From assembly GCF_001642575.1 (NCBI RefSeq), contig NZ_LXNG01000019.1, positions 1-64,000 on the forward strand: a stretch of 64,000 nucleotides of DNA, in the 5' to 3' direction. How positions within the stretch are numbered: the first letter of the stretch is position 1; each line of letters begins with the position of its first letter. The notes under the pieces are model-generated. The model had not been told where the DNA came from, made no database searches, and saw only the letters and a list, made by a program, of their open reading frames with translations. Below, piece after piece: positions 52,941 to 62,237 of the stretch. This DNA comes from Xanthomonas floridensis. GTDB taxonomy: Bacteria > Pseudomonadota > Gammaproteobacteria > Xanthomonadales > Xanthomonadaceae. The position numbers and the translations under genes were made by a program.

Positions 52941-54569
52941 TCACCCCAACGAGCGCGCGGTATTGATCACGTTGATGCCATCGAAGCGCGCGGTGGCCGC
53001 GCCATGCGACACCGCCGACACCTGGCTGGGTTGGCCCTTGCCATCGAAGAACGAGCCGCCCAGACGGAAGTCGCGCGCGTCGCAGACGGCGCTGCAGGCG
53101 TTCCAGAATTCCGGGGTACGGATCTGATACGCGCCGTCTTCCACCAGCCGTGTGACCTGGCCGTTTTCGATCTCGTAGAACAGCTGCCCACCGAACTGCG
53201 CGTTGTAGCGCTGCTGATCGATCGAGTACGAGCCGCGCCCGTGGATGTACAGCCCGCGCTCGACGTTCTTGATCATGTCCGCCACCGCCAGCGGCGTCTT
53301 GCCCGCAGCCAGCGACACATTGGGCATGCGCTGGAACTGCACGCTGGACCACGAATCGGCGTAACTGCAGCCATCGGAGGCGGTCTTGCCGAGTAGGTGC
53401 GCCTGATCGCGCGTGCATTGGTAATCGACCAGGATGCCGTCCTTGACCAGGTCCCACTGCTTGGTCTTGACGCCTTCATCGTCGTAGCCCACTGCGCCCA
53501 GGCTGCCTGGCTGCGTCTTGTCGGCGACAAAGGTCACCGCCTCGCTCCCCCAGCGGAACTTCGCATCGCGCTTGTCCAGCGTGGCGAAACTGGTGCCGGC
53601 GTAGTTGGCCTCGTACCCGAGCACGCGATCGAGCTCGAGCGGGTGGCCGACCGACTCGTGGATGGTGAGAAACAGATTGCTCGGGTCGATCACCAGATCG
53701 TACTTGCCGGCCTTCACCGAGGGCGCGGTGAGCTTGGCGCGGGCCTGCTTTGCGGCGGCAATGGCGTCTTCGCGCGCATCGTAGCTCTTTCCATACCCGA
53801 CAAGCCCGCCGGGCAGCGCGTGCTTCTCGCGCGCATCGCCGTCCAGATACTCGTACCCCATGCCCATCGGCGAAGACAGCCCGTCGCGGGTGCGGAACTT
53901 GCCGCTGGCCTTGTCCACCGCAGTGACGGTGAAGGGCAGCCACAGCCGGTGCACATCCTGATCGATATAGGAGCCATCGCTGCTGGCGAAGTATTTTTGC
54001 TCGTTGATCGCAAACAGGCGCGAGGCCACGAAGGTGGCGCCGGCGTTGAGCGCGGCTGCATTGACGTCCATCAGCAGCGCCACCTTGTCCTGCAGCGGCA
54101 CTTCCATCGCATTTTTCTTGATCGGCGTGCGCCAGCGCACCTGCCCGGCCGCCGTCACCGGCGCCAGCTGCACCGGCGTGCCACCCAGCCGCGCATTGGC
54201 CTTGGCGATCGCCACCGCCTGCCGCGTGGCGGTGGCCACGCCGTCGCTGGTCAGCGTGTTGGTGGCCGCAAACCCCCAGGCGCCATCGGCCAGCACGCGC
54301 ACGCCGACCCCACTGGATTCGGCGTTGACCACGTTCTCCACCTGCGCCTCGCGGGTGATCACGAACTGGCGCAGATACCGGCCCACGCGCACATCGCAAT
54401 AGCTCGCACCCGCCGCCTTGGCGGTGCTCAGCGCGGTATCGGACAAGCGCCGGCTGCGCGCGGCATCGTTGGGTGTGAGCAACTGCTCGGCGGCGATCAG
54501 GCGCGTATTCGGCAACAGCAAGCCGGCAGCACCGATGCCAGACAGGGTGAGGAAGGTACGACGGTCCAC
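52941..54569 (-). CDS. TldD-family metalloprotease with Tat signal (copy 2)
   Basis: A 542-residue paralogue, collinear with TldD copy 1 and ending identically (FDGINVINTARSLG). The zinc motif is TIHESVGHPLELDR (His304, Glu305, His309). The N-terminus is a Tat-type signal (MDRRTFLTLSGIGAAGLLLP). Compared with copy 1, one stretch after the zinc site (RDAKFRWGSEAVTFVADKTQ) is most different. It has no TldE of its own. Gene duplication with a repeat-filled spacer between copies is the simplest history. Confidence 0.88.
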   Translation of the reverse strand: MDRRTFLTLSGIGAAGLLLPNTRLIAAEQLLTPNDAARSRRLSDTALSTAKAAGASYCDVRVGRYLRQFVITREAQVENVVNAESSGVGVRVLADGAWGFAATNTLTSDGVATATRQAVAIAKANARLGGTPVQLAPVTAAGQVRWRTPIKKNAMEVPLQDKVALLMDVNAAALNAGATFVASRLFAINEQKYFASSDGSYIDQDVHRLWLPFTVTAVDKASGKFRTRDGLSSPMGMGYEYLDGDAREKHALPGGLVGYGKSYDAREDAIAAAKQARAKLTAPSVKAGKYDLVIDPSNLFLTIHESVGHPLELDRVLGYEANYAGTSFATLDKRDAKFRWGSEAVTFVADKTQPGSLGAVGYDDEGVKTKQWDLVKDGILVDYQCTRDQAHLLGKTASDGCSYADSWSSVQFQRMPNVSLAAGKTPLAVADMIKNVERGLYIHGRGSYSIDQQRYNAQFGGQLFYEIENGQVTRLVEDGAYQIRTPEFWNACSAVCDARDFRLGGSFFDGKGQPSQVSAVSHGAATARFDGINVINTARSLG

Positions 54570-54966
54570 GGCGGTTCTCCGTTGAAGGCGAGCGACACGA
54601 CCCCCGCCGTGCCAGCCCCCGAGACTGGCCGGTGTGGGCGTTGGTGGTCAAGGGGCAGCGCCGGCGGGCCGGTGTCCGCGTCCAGAGCGCATGGCGGGCG
54701 GCGAGGCGATGCCGGACACGGGGCGGCCGTAGAGCCTCGCGCCGCCGTGCGGGTAGAGGCAGCGTCCGCATCGATCCAGATACCCACGTCCGGTTTGCCC
54801 ACTTCTGCGTTGCGGCACATCGAAACGCCAACCGCCGTAGCAGAACCGAGCACGACCACTGGCGAGCGCAAACCGGCTGCCGCAGGCTGCGCGACTCGCG
54901 GCATGCGCCACGCCCCGGTCAAAGGCGGCACGCAGCCACTTTCATGCAGTCCACCAGGGACATCCG
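54570..54966. other. Divergent promoter region, no gene recognised
   Basis: About 400 bp between the divergent TldD2 and polysaccharide-lyase genes. I found no clear CRP-type, PIP-box or operator palindrome by eye. Confidence 0.35.
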
Positions 54967-56289
54967 ATGAACCTTTCTCTTGGCACCATCGTGGCGATCG
55001 CCGTTGCCGCCTGCGTGCCGCCGTGCACGGCCGTGGCCGCCGACTGGTACGTCGCGCCCACCGGCAACGACGGCAATCCCGGCACCCGCGCCGCCCCCTT
55101 TGCCAGCGTGATGGCTGCGCAGGCCGCCGCGTCCAGTGGCGATACCGTCTACCTGCGCGGCGGCACCTATCGCCTGACCAGCGCCAATATCAGCGTGGTC
55201 CGGCAGCCCTACGCCGTGGTCAACGAGATCACCAAGCCCGGCCTCGCCTACGTCAACGTCGCCAACGAGCGACCGGTGTTCGACTTCTCCGCAGTGACGC
55301 CCACCGGCCTGCGCGTGGCCGCATTCCGGGTGGCCAGCAACAACTGCGTCTTTCGCGGATTCGAGGTGGTGGGTGTGCGGATCACCATTGCAGACCGCCT
55401 GACCCAGTCCGAAGCATTCCGCGTTGACCGCGGCAACGGCAACCTGTTCGAGAATCTGGCGATTCACGACGGCCAGGCGATCGGCTGGTACCTGGTTTCC
55501 GGCAGCAACAACCGGGTCCGCAACGTCGATGCCTATAACAACCGCGGACTCAATGCCTTCTCCGATGGAAATATCGACGGTTTCGGCGTGCACCCGACGC
55601 TTGCGGGAAGCACCGGAAACCTCATCGAAGGCAGCCGCGCATGGTTCAACAGCGACGATGGCTTCGACCTGATCAATGCCGCTGCTGCAGTCACCCTGCA
55701 ACGCAACTGGTCGTTCTATAACGGCTACGACAGCGCATTCACCCCGCTGGGCAATGGCGCAGGCTTCAAGGCCGGCGGCTACGGCCGCAACGGAAGCGAT
55801 TATCCCAAGCCGGTGCCGCGCCATAGCGTGCGGTTCAATCTGGCAGTGGGCAATCGCTCCAACGGCCTCTACGCCAATCACCACATCGGTGGGCAGGAGT
55901 GGATCAGTAACACATCGATCAAGAACGGCCGCGCCAGCTACGACATGCAGTCCACCTTGAGCGACAACCTCACCGACGTGCCGGGATACGATCACGATCT
56001 GGCCAATAACCTGGGATTCGGCACGCGCATCGAAATGATCAACCTGGGGTCCACGAGCGAGAACGATATCGGCCGCAATTCGTTCAATCTTCCCCTTGTC
56101 GTCAGTGCGGGCGATTTCGTCAGCCTGGACGAGCGCCAGCTCATGCGTCCGCGCCAGGCCAACGGCGACCTCCCCATCATCACCTTCGCCAACCTGGCAC
56201 CGGGCAGCGCGTTGATCGACGCCGGCGCCGATACCGGTGAGGCCTTCAACGGGCGTGCACCGGACCTGGGGGCATTCGAGGCGCGTTGA
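54967..56289 (+). CDS. Secreted right-handed beta-helix protein, pectate-lyase-like (PL9 type)
   Basis: A 440-residue exported protein. The signal peptide is MNLSLGTIVAIAVAACVPPC, cut near VAA. The mature N-terminus DWYVAPTGNDGNPGTRAAPF is the classic start of beta-helix carbohydrate enzymes, followed by repeated helix turns rich in Asn (NNCVFRGFEVVG, NNRVRNVDAYNN, NLIEGSRAWFNSDDGFDLIN). The SDDGFDLINA segment and downstream LQRNWSFYNGYDS match the PL9/PelL-type pattern. The closing motif is SALIDAGAD...PDLGAFEAR. Plant cell-wall pectin is the likely substrate. An AGGGA site precedes the ATG. Confidence 0.82.
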   Translation: MNLSLGTIVAIAVAACVPPCTAVAADWYVAPTGNDGNPGTRAAPFASVMAAQAAASSGDTVYLRGGTYRLTSANISVVRQPYAVVNEITKPGLAYVNVANERPVFDFSAVTPTGLRVAAFRVASNNCVFRGFEVVGVRITIADRLTQSEAFRVDRGNGNLFENLAIHDGQAIGWYLVSGSNNRVRNVDAYNNRGLNAFSDGNIDGFGVHPTLAGSTGNLIEGSRAWFNSDDGFDLINAAAAVTLQRNWSFYNGYDSAFTPLGNGAGFKAGGYGRNGSDYPKPVPRHSVRFNLAVGNRSNGLYANHHIGGQEWISNTSIKNGRASYDMQSTLSDNLTDVPGYDHDLANNLGFGTRIEMINLGSTSENDIGRNSFNLPLVVSAGDFVSLDERQLMRPRQANGDLPIITFANLAPGSALIDAGADTGEAFNGRAPDLGAFEAR

Positions 56290-56297
56290 TCCGGACG

Positions 56298-56339
56298 ATG
56301 GCGCTGACCGCCAGCCGCCTGGCCGGCGGTCAGCGCCAT
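56298..56339 (+). terminator. Hairpin at the end of the lyase gene
   Basis: A perfect 15-bp stem, ATGGCGCTGACCGCC / GGCGGTCAGCGCCAT, with a 12-nt loop starts 8 bp after the stop codon. No T-run follows, so it may protect the mRNA 3' end or work with other factors. Confidence 0.6.
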
Positions 56340-56450
56340 GGTGCCCGGCAGGGTGTGGTCGTTCTGTCGCTCAAAGCGTGGGAGCGCTCATGCCGGCCAT
56401 CGCACGCGGCAGCAACCGCCGCAGCTGGCAGGATGTATGCGTTGAGCGCA

Positions 56451-56840
56451 TCAGCGTGCTGCCGTGCGGCGCAGCCGCCGATCCAGCACGTAGCCCAGTG
56501 CTCCGCCCACCGCAATGGGCAGCAGTGCATAGATCGGAATGAAGATCAGCGCCAGTGCCGACTGCGCGTCGGCACGCAGGTCCAGCGTGGCGTGCGCCCA
56601 GGCCAGTGCACCGAAGCCGAACGCGCAGGGGACAAGTAGCGAGATCGCACGCCGGTACAGGAAGCTGATGCCGAGCAGCGCGCCCCATGCAACCGCATTG
56701 AACGCGCCCAAGAACAGCCAGCCGCCGATAGCCGTGTCGGTTTATTGCGCAAGCCATTGCGCCCCGCGCGGCAGGCGCGCCGCATAGGGCAGCAACACGC
56801 CAACCAGCACAATAACGAAACGGGCACTGCGCATGCTCAT
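56451..56840 (-). pseudogene. Small membrane-protein gene broken by one in-frame stop
   Basis: From the ATG at 56840 the frame gives MSMRSARFVIVLVGVLLPYA, then PRGAQWLAQ and a TAA at 56742-56744. Reading on in the same frame gives TDTAIGGWLFLGAFNAVAWG, ALLGISFLYRRAISLLVPCA and ALIFIPIYALLPIAVGGALG, ending LDRRLRRTAAR. Together this is a coherent ~129-residue membrane protein with four helices. A single nonsense codon separates the parts. The downstream part could be restarted only from a non-ATG codon (TTG at 56711). Confidence 0.7.
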
Positions 56841-56910
56841 TCGCACGCCGTCCCTGCCTGTAGGAACGCGGTTGTCGGCTCTCATCATCGCATCCGCGCG
56901 GTAAGGCAAG

Positions 56911-57165
56911 TCACTTCTTGAACTCGGTCGGGCGTTCCAGCTGGTAGATCGACTCTCCCAGATCGTCCAGCTGCTTGGCGATGATCGCCTGGGCATCGTA
57001 GACGCCGCGGTTGTAAAAGTACGCTCCGACCTCCTCGGCAAAGAAATCGAGCAGGAACTCTGCATCGAAGCGTCCGATCTGCTGCTTCAGTTCTTCGCTG
57101 AAGTAAAGCTGGACCTTGCGGATGATCGCCGCCCGCTCGCCTTCTGTGAATGTGATCTCGGTCAT
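56911..57165 (-). CDS. DUF2164-family protein
   Basis: An 84-residue acidic protein: ITFTEGERAAIIRKVQLYFS, EELKQQIGRFDAEFLLDFFA, EEVGAYFYNRGVYDAQAIIA, then LDDLGESIYQLERP. This is the DUF2164 pattern over its full length. The ATG at 57165 begins the family domain; the frame upstream to 57333 is not conserved-looking. Function is unknown. It probably acts in the cytosol. Confidence 0.88.
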   Translation of the reverse strand: MTEITFTEGERAAIIRKVQLYFSEELKQQIGRFDAEFLLDFFAEEVGAYFYNRGVYDAQAIIAKQLDDLGESIYQLERPTEFKK

Positions 57166-57696
57166 GGGTGCTCTGGTCGGCTCAACGACGGTCTCGGGAC
57201 AGTTTACGTACGACACAGGCAGCTTAGGTCGGTTCCCGGCGGTTGAACCCAACCGCATGCCTGGGCGGCATCGAGATTGAGGGTCATGTGGCAACCGGCC
57301 AACCGGAAGGCCGGCCTGCCCGAATGTAGGCAAGGTAGATCGAGACGGCGAGAATCTTCAAGCCCGCCTTCGCCCCCTGTGCCATGGCTGGCAATAGCGC
57401 CTTGCGCTGAACCGGCCCCGTCATGCCGGCCGCATCGCACTGCAGGTCGTACTCGAAATCAACACACCAGTCCTCCAATGAGGATGCGGCCGCCGTCATC
57501 AAGCCTGTCATGCACATCTTGCTTGGAGAACAGCAGCTCACCTGCATGGGCGAGAGGGAGATCCACACGCACGTCGACAACTCTCTGCATAGTGCGCCCG
57601 CCAATCAACTGGACCGAGGTCGTGACACAGTGACGATCAGAATGTTTCCGGACTGGTTTGGTATCACTCTGCCAAGCTGGAAATCTCGATCAAATC
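57166..57696. other. Intergenic region, no gene recognised
   Basis: About 530 bp between DUF2164 and the broken gene ending at 57697. Short open frames occur on both strands, but none shows a signal peptide, domain motif or good ribosome-binding site. Confidence 0.35.
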
Positions 57697-58188
57697 CTAA
57701 TTCCTGAAATGTTCCTGGCCGGGTTGAGCGAGCACCAGCTGCGGCCAGGTCAATGCCGGTGTCTTGCTGACGAACACGGGCGGCTTTCCTTTCGGGCTGT
57801 ATTCGATCACGAAACCGGCCAGTTCAAGTCCCAGCGATGGCATGATGACACTGTTGCGATGCCAGAAGACCGCACCTGCCGCTCGCCCGAGCGTCGAGTA
57901 GACAAGCTTCGGATCGTCGTCGAAGACAGAAACGTCCTGGAACCGGATGTTGATCGTGTCGGACTGTCCAATCGAAAGATAGGTCAATCGTCCCCGTTGA
58001 AACGAACACAACGGCGCGTCGCGATGACGGAACTGGTTGATTGCCAGGCTACCGTCGGGCAGCAGTTCTTCGGTCGTCTCCTAAACGCGTCCCATGACAC
58101 TTTCAAACGCGGCAACTTGCGCTTGCGTCATGCCGAATTCAAGCGGTCCCAGGCCCCTATTCGGCGTGATACTCCAGATTTCCCTCAC
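57697..58188 (-). pseudogene. Conserved-type hypothetical gene broken by an in-frame TAG
   Basis: A GTG at 58188, 6 nt after GGAG, starts REIWSITPNRGLGPLEFGMT and QAQVAAFESVMGRV, then meets TAG at 58081-58083. The same frame continues ETTEELLPDGSLAINQFRHR, SFQRGRLTYLSIGQSDTINI, LVYSTLGRAAGAVF and ends QLVLAQPGQEHFRN. The two parts make one ~162-residue protein with the 'GLGPLxFGMT' start of a known type of small uncharacterised proteins. The downstream piece alone begins only at a weak internal ATG (58011). Confidence 0.7.
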
Positions 58189-58290
58189 GGGGGTCTCCTC
58201 GGCTTTGTCACTTCGTCGAGCGGAGAACGCAGCGCACCGCAGGCCAGCGGTCGAACTGCGAGGTCTCTCAAACGAGGTCTCTCAAAACAT

Positions 58291-58319
58291 CGAGTCGCGC
58301 CATGCTACGGCGCGACTCG
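58291..58319 (-). terminator. Terminator of the 58.3-58.8 kb gene
   Basis: CGAGTCGCGCC and GGCGCGACTCG form a perfect 11-bp stem with a 7-nt loop. On the minus strand the hairpin is followed by ATGTTTTGAG, a short T-run. It lies just past the stop of the secreted-protein gene. Confidence 0.75.
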
Positions 58320-58326
58320 ATGTCGC

Positions 58327-58818
58327 TTACTTGCTCTGCCGTTGCGCGCGCTTGAAATACGCCGTGCGCATCATCGGGTTGCCGTCCTTGAAGTAGGCTT
58401 CGATCTCGGTCATCACCTTGTTATCGGCACTGACCGTATAGGTGCGTGTGGATGCGGGGACGCCCTGATACATCAACTGCATCACCAGCACGCCGGGCTC
58501 GGGCATCTTGACTGCGGCGCGATCGACCAGGTAGGTGCCCGAGGCCTTGCCCGGCGTGCCATCCAGCAACAGCGTGGATTGTGCCTGCAGCGTCTTGTTG
58601 TCGTGGTCGACGATCTCGGCGCTGGTGGCCCATTTGTTGCCTGGAACCTGTTTGAACTCCAGGACAACGCGTTTGGGTCGTGCAGCCGGTGGCATCGGCA
58701 GGCTGCTGGTGTCCAGTAGCCAGGTTCCGACCAGTGGCGACGGCGCAGTTGGCGCGGAGAAGGCGGGCGTGGCTTGCAACATGACGGCAGCCACCAGTGC
58801 AACGCATGCGGTCTTCAT
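58327..58818 (-). CDS. Secreted protein of unknown function
   Basis: A 163-residue protein with a signal peptide (MKTACVALVAAVMLQATPAF, cut after SA). The mature part has a beta-rich, lipocalin-like order: SPLVGTWLLDTSSLPMPPAA, KRVVLEFKQVPGNKWATSAE, STLLLDGTPGKASGTYLVDR and TRTYTVSADNKVMTEIEAYF. The ATG at 58818 follows GGGAG; codons upstream to 58998 are non-coding in character. A hairpin terminator follows. No family was recognised. Confidence 0.75.
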   Translation of the reverse strand: MKTACVALVAAVMLQATPAFSAPTAPSPLVGTWLLDTSSLPMPPAARPKRVVLEFKQVPGNKWATSAEIVDHDNKTLQAQSTLLLDGTPGKASGTYLVDRAAVKMPEPGVLVMQLMYQGVPASTRTYTVSADNKVMTEIEAYFKDGNPMMRTAYFKRAQRQSK

Positions 58819-59035
58819 GAGAACTCCCTGATCGATATGTGATCCCTGCGGGCAGTCAGGCGACTGCTTGCAAGGCATTGCGCGTAGAGATCGACTTCCC
58901 GTAGACCGTTCCACTCCGGCCCGAGGGCGATACTCACCGCCGAACGGTGGTGAGTCAACCGCCGGCGTATCGAGTCGGCGGCCCCGCTTCTGCGGCACGC
59001 CGGCGGCGGTGCAAGCGCAGCCGGCGATGCGTGGT

Positions 59036-60655
59036 TCAATCGAAATGGATGATGCGCAAGGCGCGTAGCGCGGCCGCCGCCTGCGCAGGCGGTAGCGAAA
59101 GCGCTTCTTGATAGAGTTGTGCCGATACCTTGCAGCGCTGTGGCTGCGACCATGTCGTCCACTCGACCGGGCGCGGCTGTGATGCGAGTGCCGTCCAGAA
59201 CAGGGTGTTGTAGCGCAAGCGTGTGGCCTGTTCTTCTGCGTCGGACACCGCGCGTTGCGGCGCCTGCACCGCGGTGCGGGCGATCAAGTCGGCAAGCAAG
59301 TCACGCACGCGTGCGCGCGTTTGCTCACTCTGCGGACGCTCGCCGTTATCCAGCAAGGTGTTGCATTGCGCCTTGTCCTGGGTGCGCACCGTGTCGTCCC
59401 AAAGCGCGGACACATCCTTGCCCCAGCGGAGCATGTCGGCATCGGTCGAGCGACCAAATGCGAATGCTGTCATGTCAGCGTACAGCCTGCCCAACCACGC
59501 AACAGCAATGTCCTTGTCCTTGGCAAGCAGCGCCTGACGAATCGACGGTGCGCGCTGCAGGACCTGGTCCGGCTGCTTGGCCGCATAAGCCAGATAGGTG
59601 CGCCAGGACGCATCGCTTGCGCCCATCTGGTGCAAGGCACCCGCCATGGCAATGGCGGCAGGCGTTGCTGGCTTGCCGTGCGCATCCAGGATACGCACGC
59701 TGACACCGCTTTCGACCAACTCGGTGGCATCGATCCAGGCCATCGACGTGGGCGGCGTATGGCTGCGTTTGGACAACAAGCCAGGCCCGAATCCGGCGCG
59801 CAGCAGGATGGCACGCGATTGCGCATCCCCCTGCGCCAGCGCAGATTCGCGCCATTCCTTGGGCGCGTTACCCAGCATTCTGTTTTGGTGCAACCCGATG
59901 GAGCCTCGCAGTCCGAGCTCACGCTCGGGCGATGCCGCCCATAGCAAACTGCAGGCGCTGGCGCAATAGTCATCCACGCGCACTACCAGGTCGCGGGCAC
60001 GGATGATCTTGGCGACTTCAAGTGCGTCGCCGACCAACCCGCCGCCACTGCGGATATCGATCCGCTGCAGATGCGGCGCACGCGCCATGGCAGCCTTGAA
60101 GTCATCGATAAAATTCGCCGCGATACTACCGTCGATGCTTAGCACCCGCCTGTCGGCACTCAGCACCATTCGTGCGTCTGGATCTTCGTGACGTGCACGA
60201 TCGTTACTCACCACCTGGTAGAGCAATGCAGCAATCAATGGCAGTGCCAAGATCAGCAACCACACCGACGTCCACGCGCGCGAGGGACCGTAGCCGGGGT
60301 CGCGTTTGATCGCGATACCCAGCACCGTTGCAGTCAATATCAGCGACACGGCAAACAGGCTCAGATGCCAGGCCAGCGGCAATGGCAGCCGCCCGGGAAT
60401 GTGAAAACCCCATAACGGCAGCGCGACGCCAAGGACCAGACAGCCAAACAGTGCGAGTGCCCCCAGGACGGGCAGCCACGGTGTCATGCGCGGGCTCCAG
60501 CGGCGTCCGAGGGAGGTCCACGCTGTTTCGCCAGGGCGCCACGACATGGTGTCGGCACGATAGCGGCCACGTCCGAATTCGGCTTGCACCTGGGCCATCT
60601 CCCACACACCGAGATAGCCGCGCCTGTCGCGTAAATGCAGGTGTTGCATGCTCAT
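59036..60655 (-). CDS. GYF_2-domain membrane protein with ClpP-like protease domain
   Basis: A 539-residue protein. Residues ~1-52 form a GYF_2-type domain (YLGVWEMAQVQAEFGRGRYR, then MSWRPGETAWTSL). Three membrane helices follow (~58-80, 93-115, 128-148). The periplasmic region (~160-290) has a ClpP/crotonase-like serine site: IDIRSGGGLVGDALEVAKII, nucleophile Ser233 in DDYCASACSLLWAAS and His256 in GSIGLHQNRM. A helical C-terminal domain (~300-539) follows. The ATG overlaps the stop of the GYF_2/RDD gene as ATGA. Peptidase activity is inferred from the ClpP-type motifs; the substrate is unknown. Confidence 0.8.
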   Translation of the reverse strand: MSMQHLHLRDRRGYLGVWEMAQVQAEFGRGRYRADTMSWRPGETAWTSLGRRWSPRMTPWLPVLGALALFGCLVLGVALPLWGFHIPGRLPLPLAWHLSLFAVSLILTATVLGIAIKRDPGYGPSRAWTSVWLLILALPLIAALLYQVVSNDRARHEDPDARMVLSADRRVLSIDGSIAANFIDDFKAAMARAPHLQRIDIRSGGGLVGDALEVAKIIRARDLVVRVDDYCASACSLLWAASPERELGLRGSIGLHQNRMLGNAPKEWRESALAQGDAQSRAILLRAGFGPGLLSKRSHTPPTSMAWIDATELVESGVSVRILDAHGKPATPAAIAMAGALHQMGASDASWRTYLAYAAKQPDQVLQRAPSIRQALLAKDKDIAVAWLGRLYADMTAFAFGRSTDADMLRWGKDVSALWDDTVRTQDKAQCNTLLDNGERPQSEQTRARVRDLLADLIARTAVQAPQRAVSDAEEQATRLRYNTLFWTALASQPRPVEWTTWSQPQRCKVSAQLYQEALSLPPAQAAAALRALRIIHFD

Positions 60656-61533
60656 TGCATCCAGCGCATCAGCGCCACCAATGCCATCGCCGAGATGCCG
60701 GCGACCACATACAGAGTGATCTGCCAGCGGCCTGTCGGCCGGTGCGTGACCACCCAGCCCGCTTTCAAGTCCCAGGAGGTCTTGCCTGCATTGATCAGTT
60801 TCACGAGAGCAAATAACTGCGTCATCATGCTGATCAACGGCACGCATAGGCCCATGCCGAACACGAACACCCGTCCCTCGCGGCGGAGTGCATCTGCAAA
60901 GCCCAGCGCATATCCATCCGCACGCAGAACGCGGACGCCGAACACCCACTTGCCGGGCGTCGTGCCGCATAGGCCGATCCAGATGGCAAGCATCGGCATC
61001 AGGAACAGGCTCGTCAGAATGCCGGAGAGCAGCGCCTTGCTGGAGACCGGCGCCACCAGCGCCGAGTACAGCGGTGGACTGACCGTGCCCACGACAATGC
61101 CGATGGAAAACCACAGCAGCAGGCCGAGCGCAAGGGTGTCGAAGCTGCGTGCAAAACAGCGGCGCCATGGATGCGCACGGATGTCTTGCCAGCCATCGGC
61201 GTACACGTGCAGCAGCGGCGCATCGGCCGGGACCGCAAGCTGTGGCCGGCTGATCGTCGCCAGGAAGTCGGTGGAGTCGAAGTTGCGTGTTGCCGGGGTG
61301 CTGCCATCGGCTTGCCCGGCATGCAGCGCCACTAAGCTCATTGCATCAACAGGGATCGGTGGCGGAGTGGCTTGCGACAGCGAGCAGCGCGCATACGGCT
61401 CCCAGCCCGACATGCCTGCCGTCCACATCAGCGTGTCCGCGTGGATACGTCCTTCGGCAAACCACGCCTGTGCCTGCATCCGGGTCGCCCCGCTCGATGC
61501 TCCATTTTCCTGGGCATACCAGTACTGCTCCAT
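60652..61533 (-). CDS. GYF_2 plus RDD-family membrane protein
   Basis: A 293-residue protein. An N-terminal GYF_2 domain (MEQYWYAQENGASSG, QAWFAEGRIHADTLMWTAGM, SGWEPYA) is followed by a linker and an RDD domain with several helices: RSFDTLALGLLLWFSIGIVV, LLSGILTSLFLMPMLAIWIG, then TPGKWVFGVRVLRADGYALG and VKLINAGKTSWDLKAGWVVT. RDD domains are membrane modules, some with transport roles. The start is ATG 61533 (61548 is also possible). It overlaps the ClpP-like gene by 4 bp, so the two products are probably made together. Confidence 0.82.
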   Translation of the reverse strand: MEQYWYAQENGASSGATRMQAQAWFAEGRIHADTLMWTAGMSGWEPYARCSLSQATPPPIPVDAMSLVALHAGQADGSTPATRNFDSTDFLATISRPQLAVPADAPLLHVYADGWQDIRAHPWRRCFARSFDTLALGLLLWFSIGIVVGTVSPPLYSALVAPVSSKALLSGILTSLFLMPMLAIWIGLCGTTPGKWVFGVRVLRADGYALGFADALRREGRVFVFGMGLCVPLISMMTQLFALVKLINAGKTSWDLKAGWVVTHRPTGRWQITLYVVAGISAMALVALMRWMQ

Positions 61534-61686
61534 GTGCAAGGCACCCATTGCGTTGACGCGGTTGATGCAAGCGATAGCGGCAGGACGGCAAGCAACTTGA
61601 GGCACTCAGTGTGCTCGAGCACCGGATCGCGGCGGGCAGCCAGCTGTGATCTGTCAGTAACGTTGCGCGCGCATCTGCTGCTTCGA

Positions 61687-62091
61687 TCAAGGATCGGCGC
61701 TGCGCAGTGGTCCCATTGGGGTAAACAGGTATCCCGCCGCGCGGATCTGCGTCAATGCCTGTACTGCCAGCACCGCAAAGCACACATATTTAAGCAACGG
61801 GACGATTGCGCATACCACCATCGCGCCGGTGACGAACGACGACCAACCCAGTGCGGTTGCAGTGAGGTAGCCGCCATAGGCGCCGCAGCCGACTGCCAGT
61901 ACGCTCAGCACAAGGCAAACGATGGTGGTGGCGGTTCCCAAGCCCCCCGTGGCGGTCATCGCGACCGCAGTGCCGAAGCTCAATCCGGCCGCCAGGCATG
62001 CCAACAGGATCCAGCGCAGCCCACTGACGGCATCCCTGGCATTGGCCTGCTGCTTGTGCGATTTATTGAAAGACAGATTGCTGACGTCCAT
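61687..62091 (-). CDS. Small membrane protein of the GYF_2/RDD gene group
   Basis: A 134-residue protein. A short polar N-terminus (MDVSNLSFNKSHKQQANARD) is followed by three or four helices (WILLACLAAGLSFGTAVAMT, TIVCLVLSVLAVGCGAYGGY, FVTGAMVVCAIVPLLKYVCF), with a short C-terminal tail. The frame extends to 62310, but the ATG at 62091 fits the membrane layout best. It lies ~150 bp upstream of the GYF_2/RDD gene on the same strand. The family is not recognised. Confidence 0.65.
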   Translation of the reverse strand: MDVSNLSFNKSHKQQANARDAVSGLRWILLACLAAGLSFGTAVAMTATGGLGTATTIVCLVLSVLAVGCGAYGGYLTATALGWSSFVTGAMVVCAIVPLLKYVCFAVLAVQALTQIRAAGYLFTPMGPLRSADP

Positions 62092-62237
62092 GATCTTTTC
62101 TGTTGAAGAGATGTCTTGCCGCTCCGGGCAGTGACAGCATCCAGTGTGGCGTGTAAATGAGGTGGGTGCTGTGCAAACCACGTGGTGCTGAGTTCGGGCA
62201 CCACTGTGCATCAGTGTGGTGCCGCCACCCGCACGCG

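Noticed and set aside
53397..55427. A 676-codon plus-strand frame across TldD copy 2
   Set aside because: TldD copy 2 on the other strand has a Tat signal, HESVGH and a paralogue. The plus-strand frame has none of these.
57284..57604. A 106-codon minus-strand frame between DUF2164 and the broken gene
   Set aside because: Low-information sequence rich in Cys/Met/Ser, no recognisable domain and no good start site.
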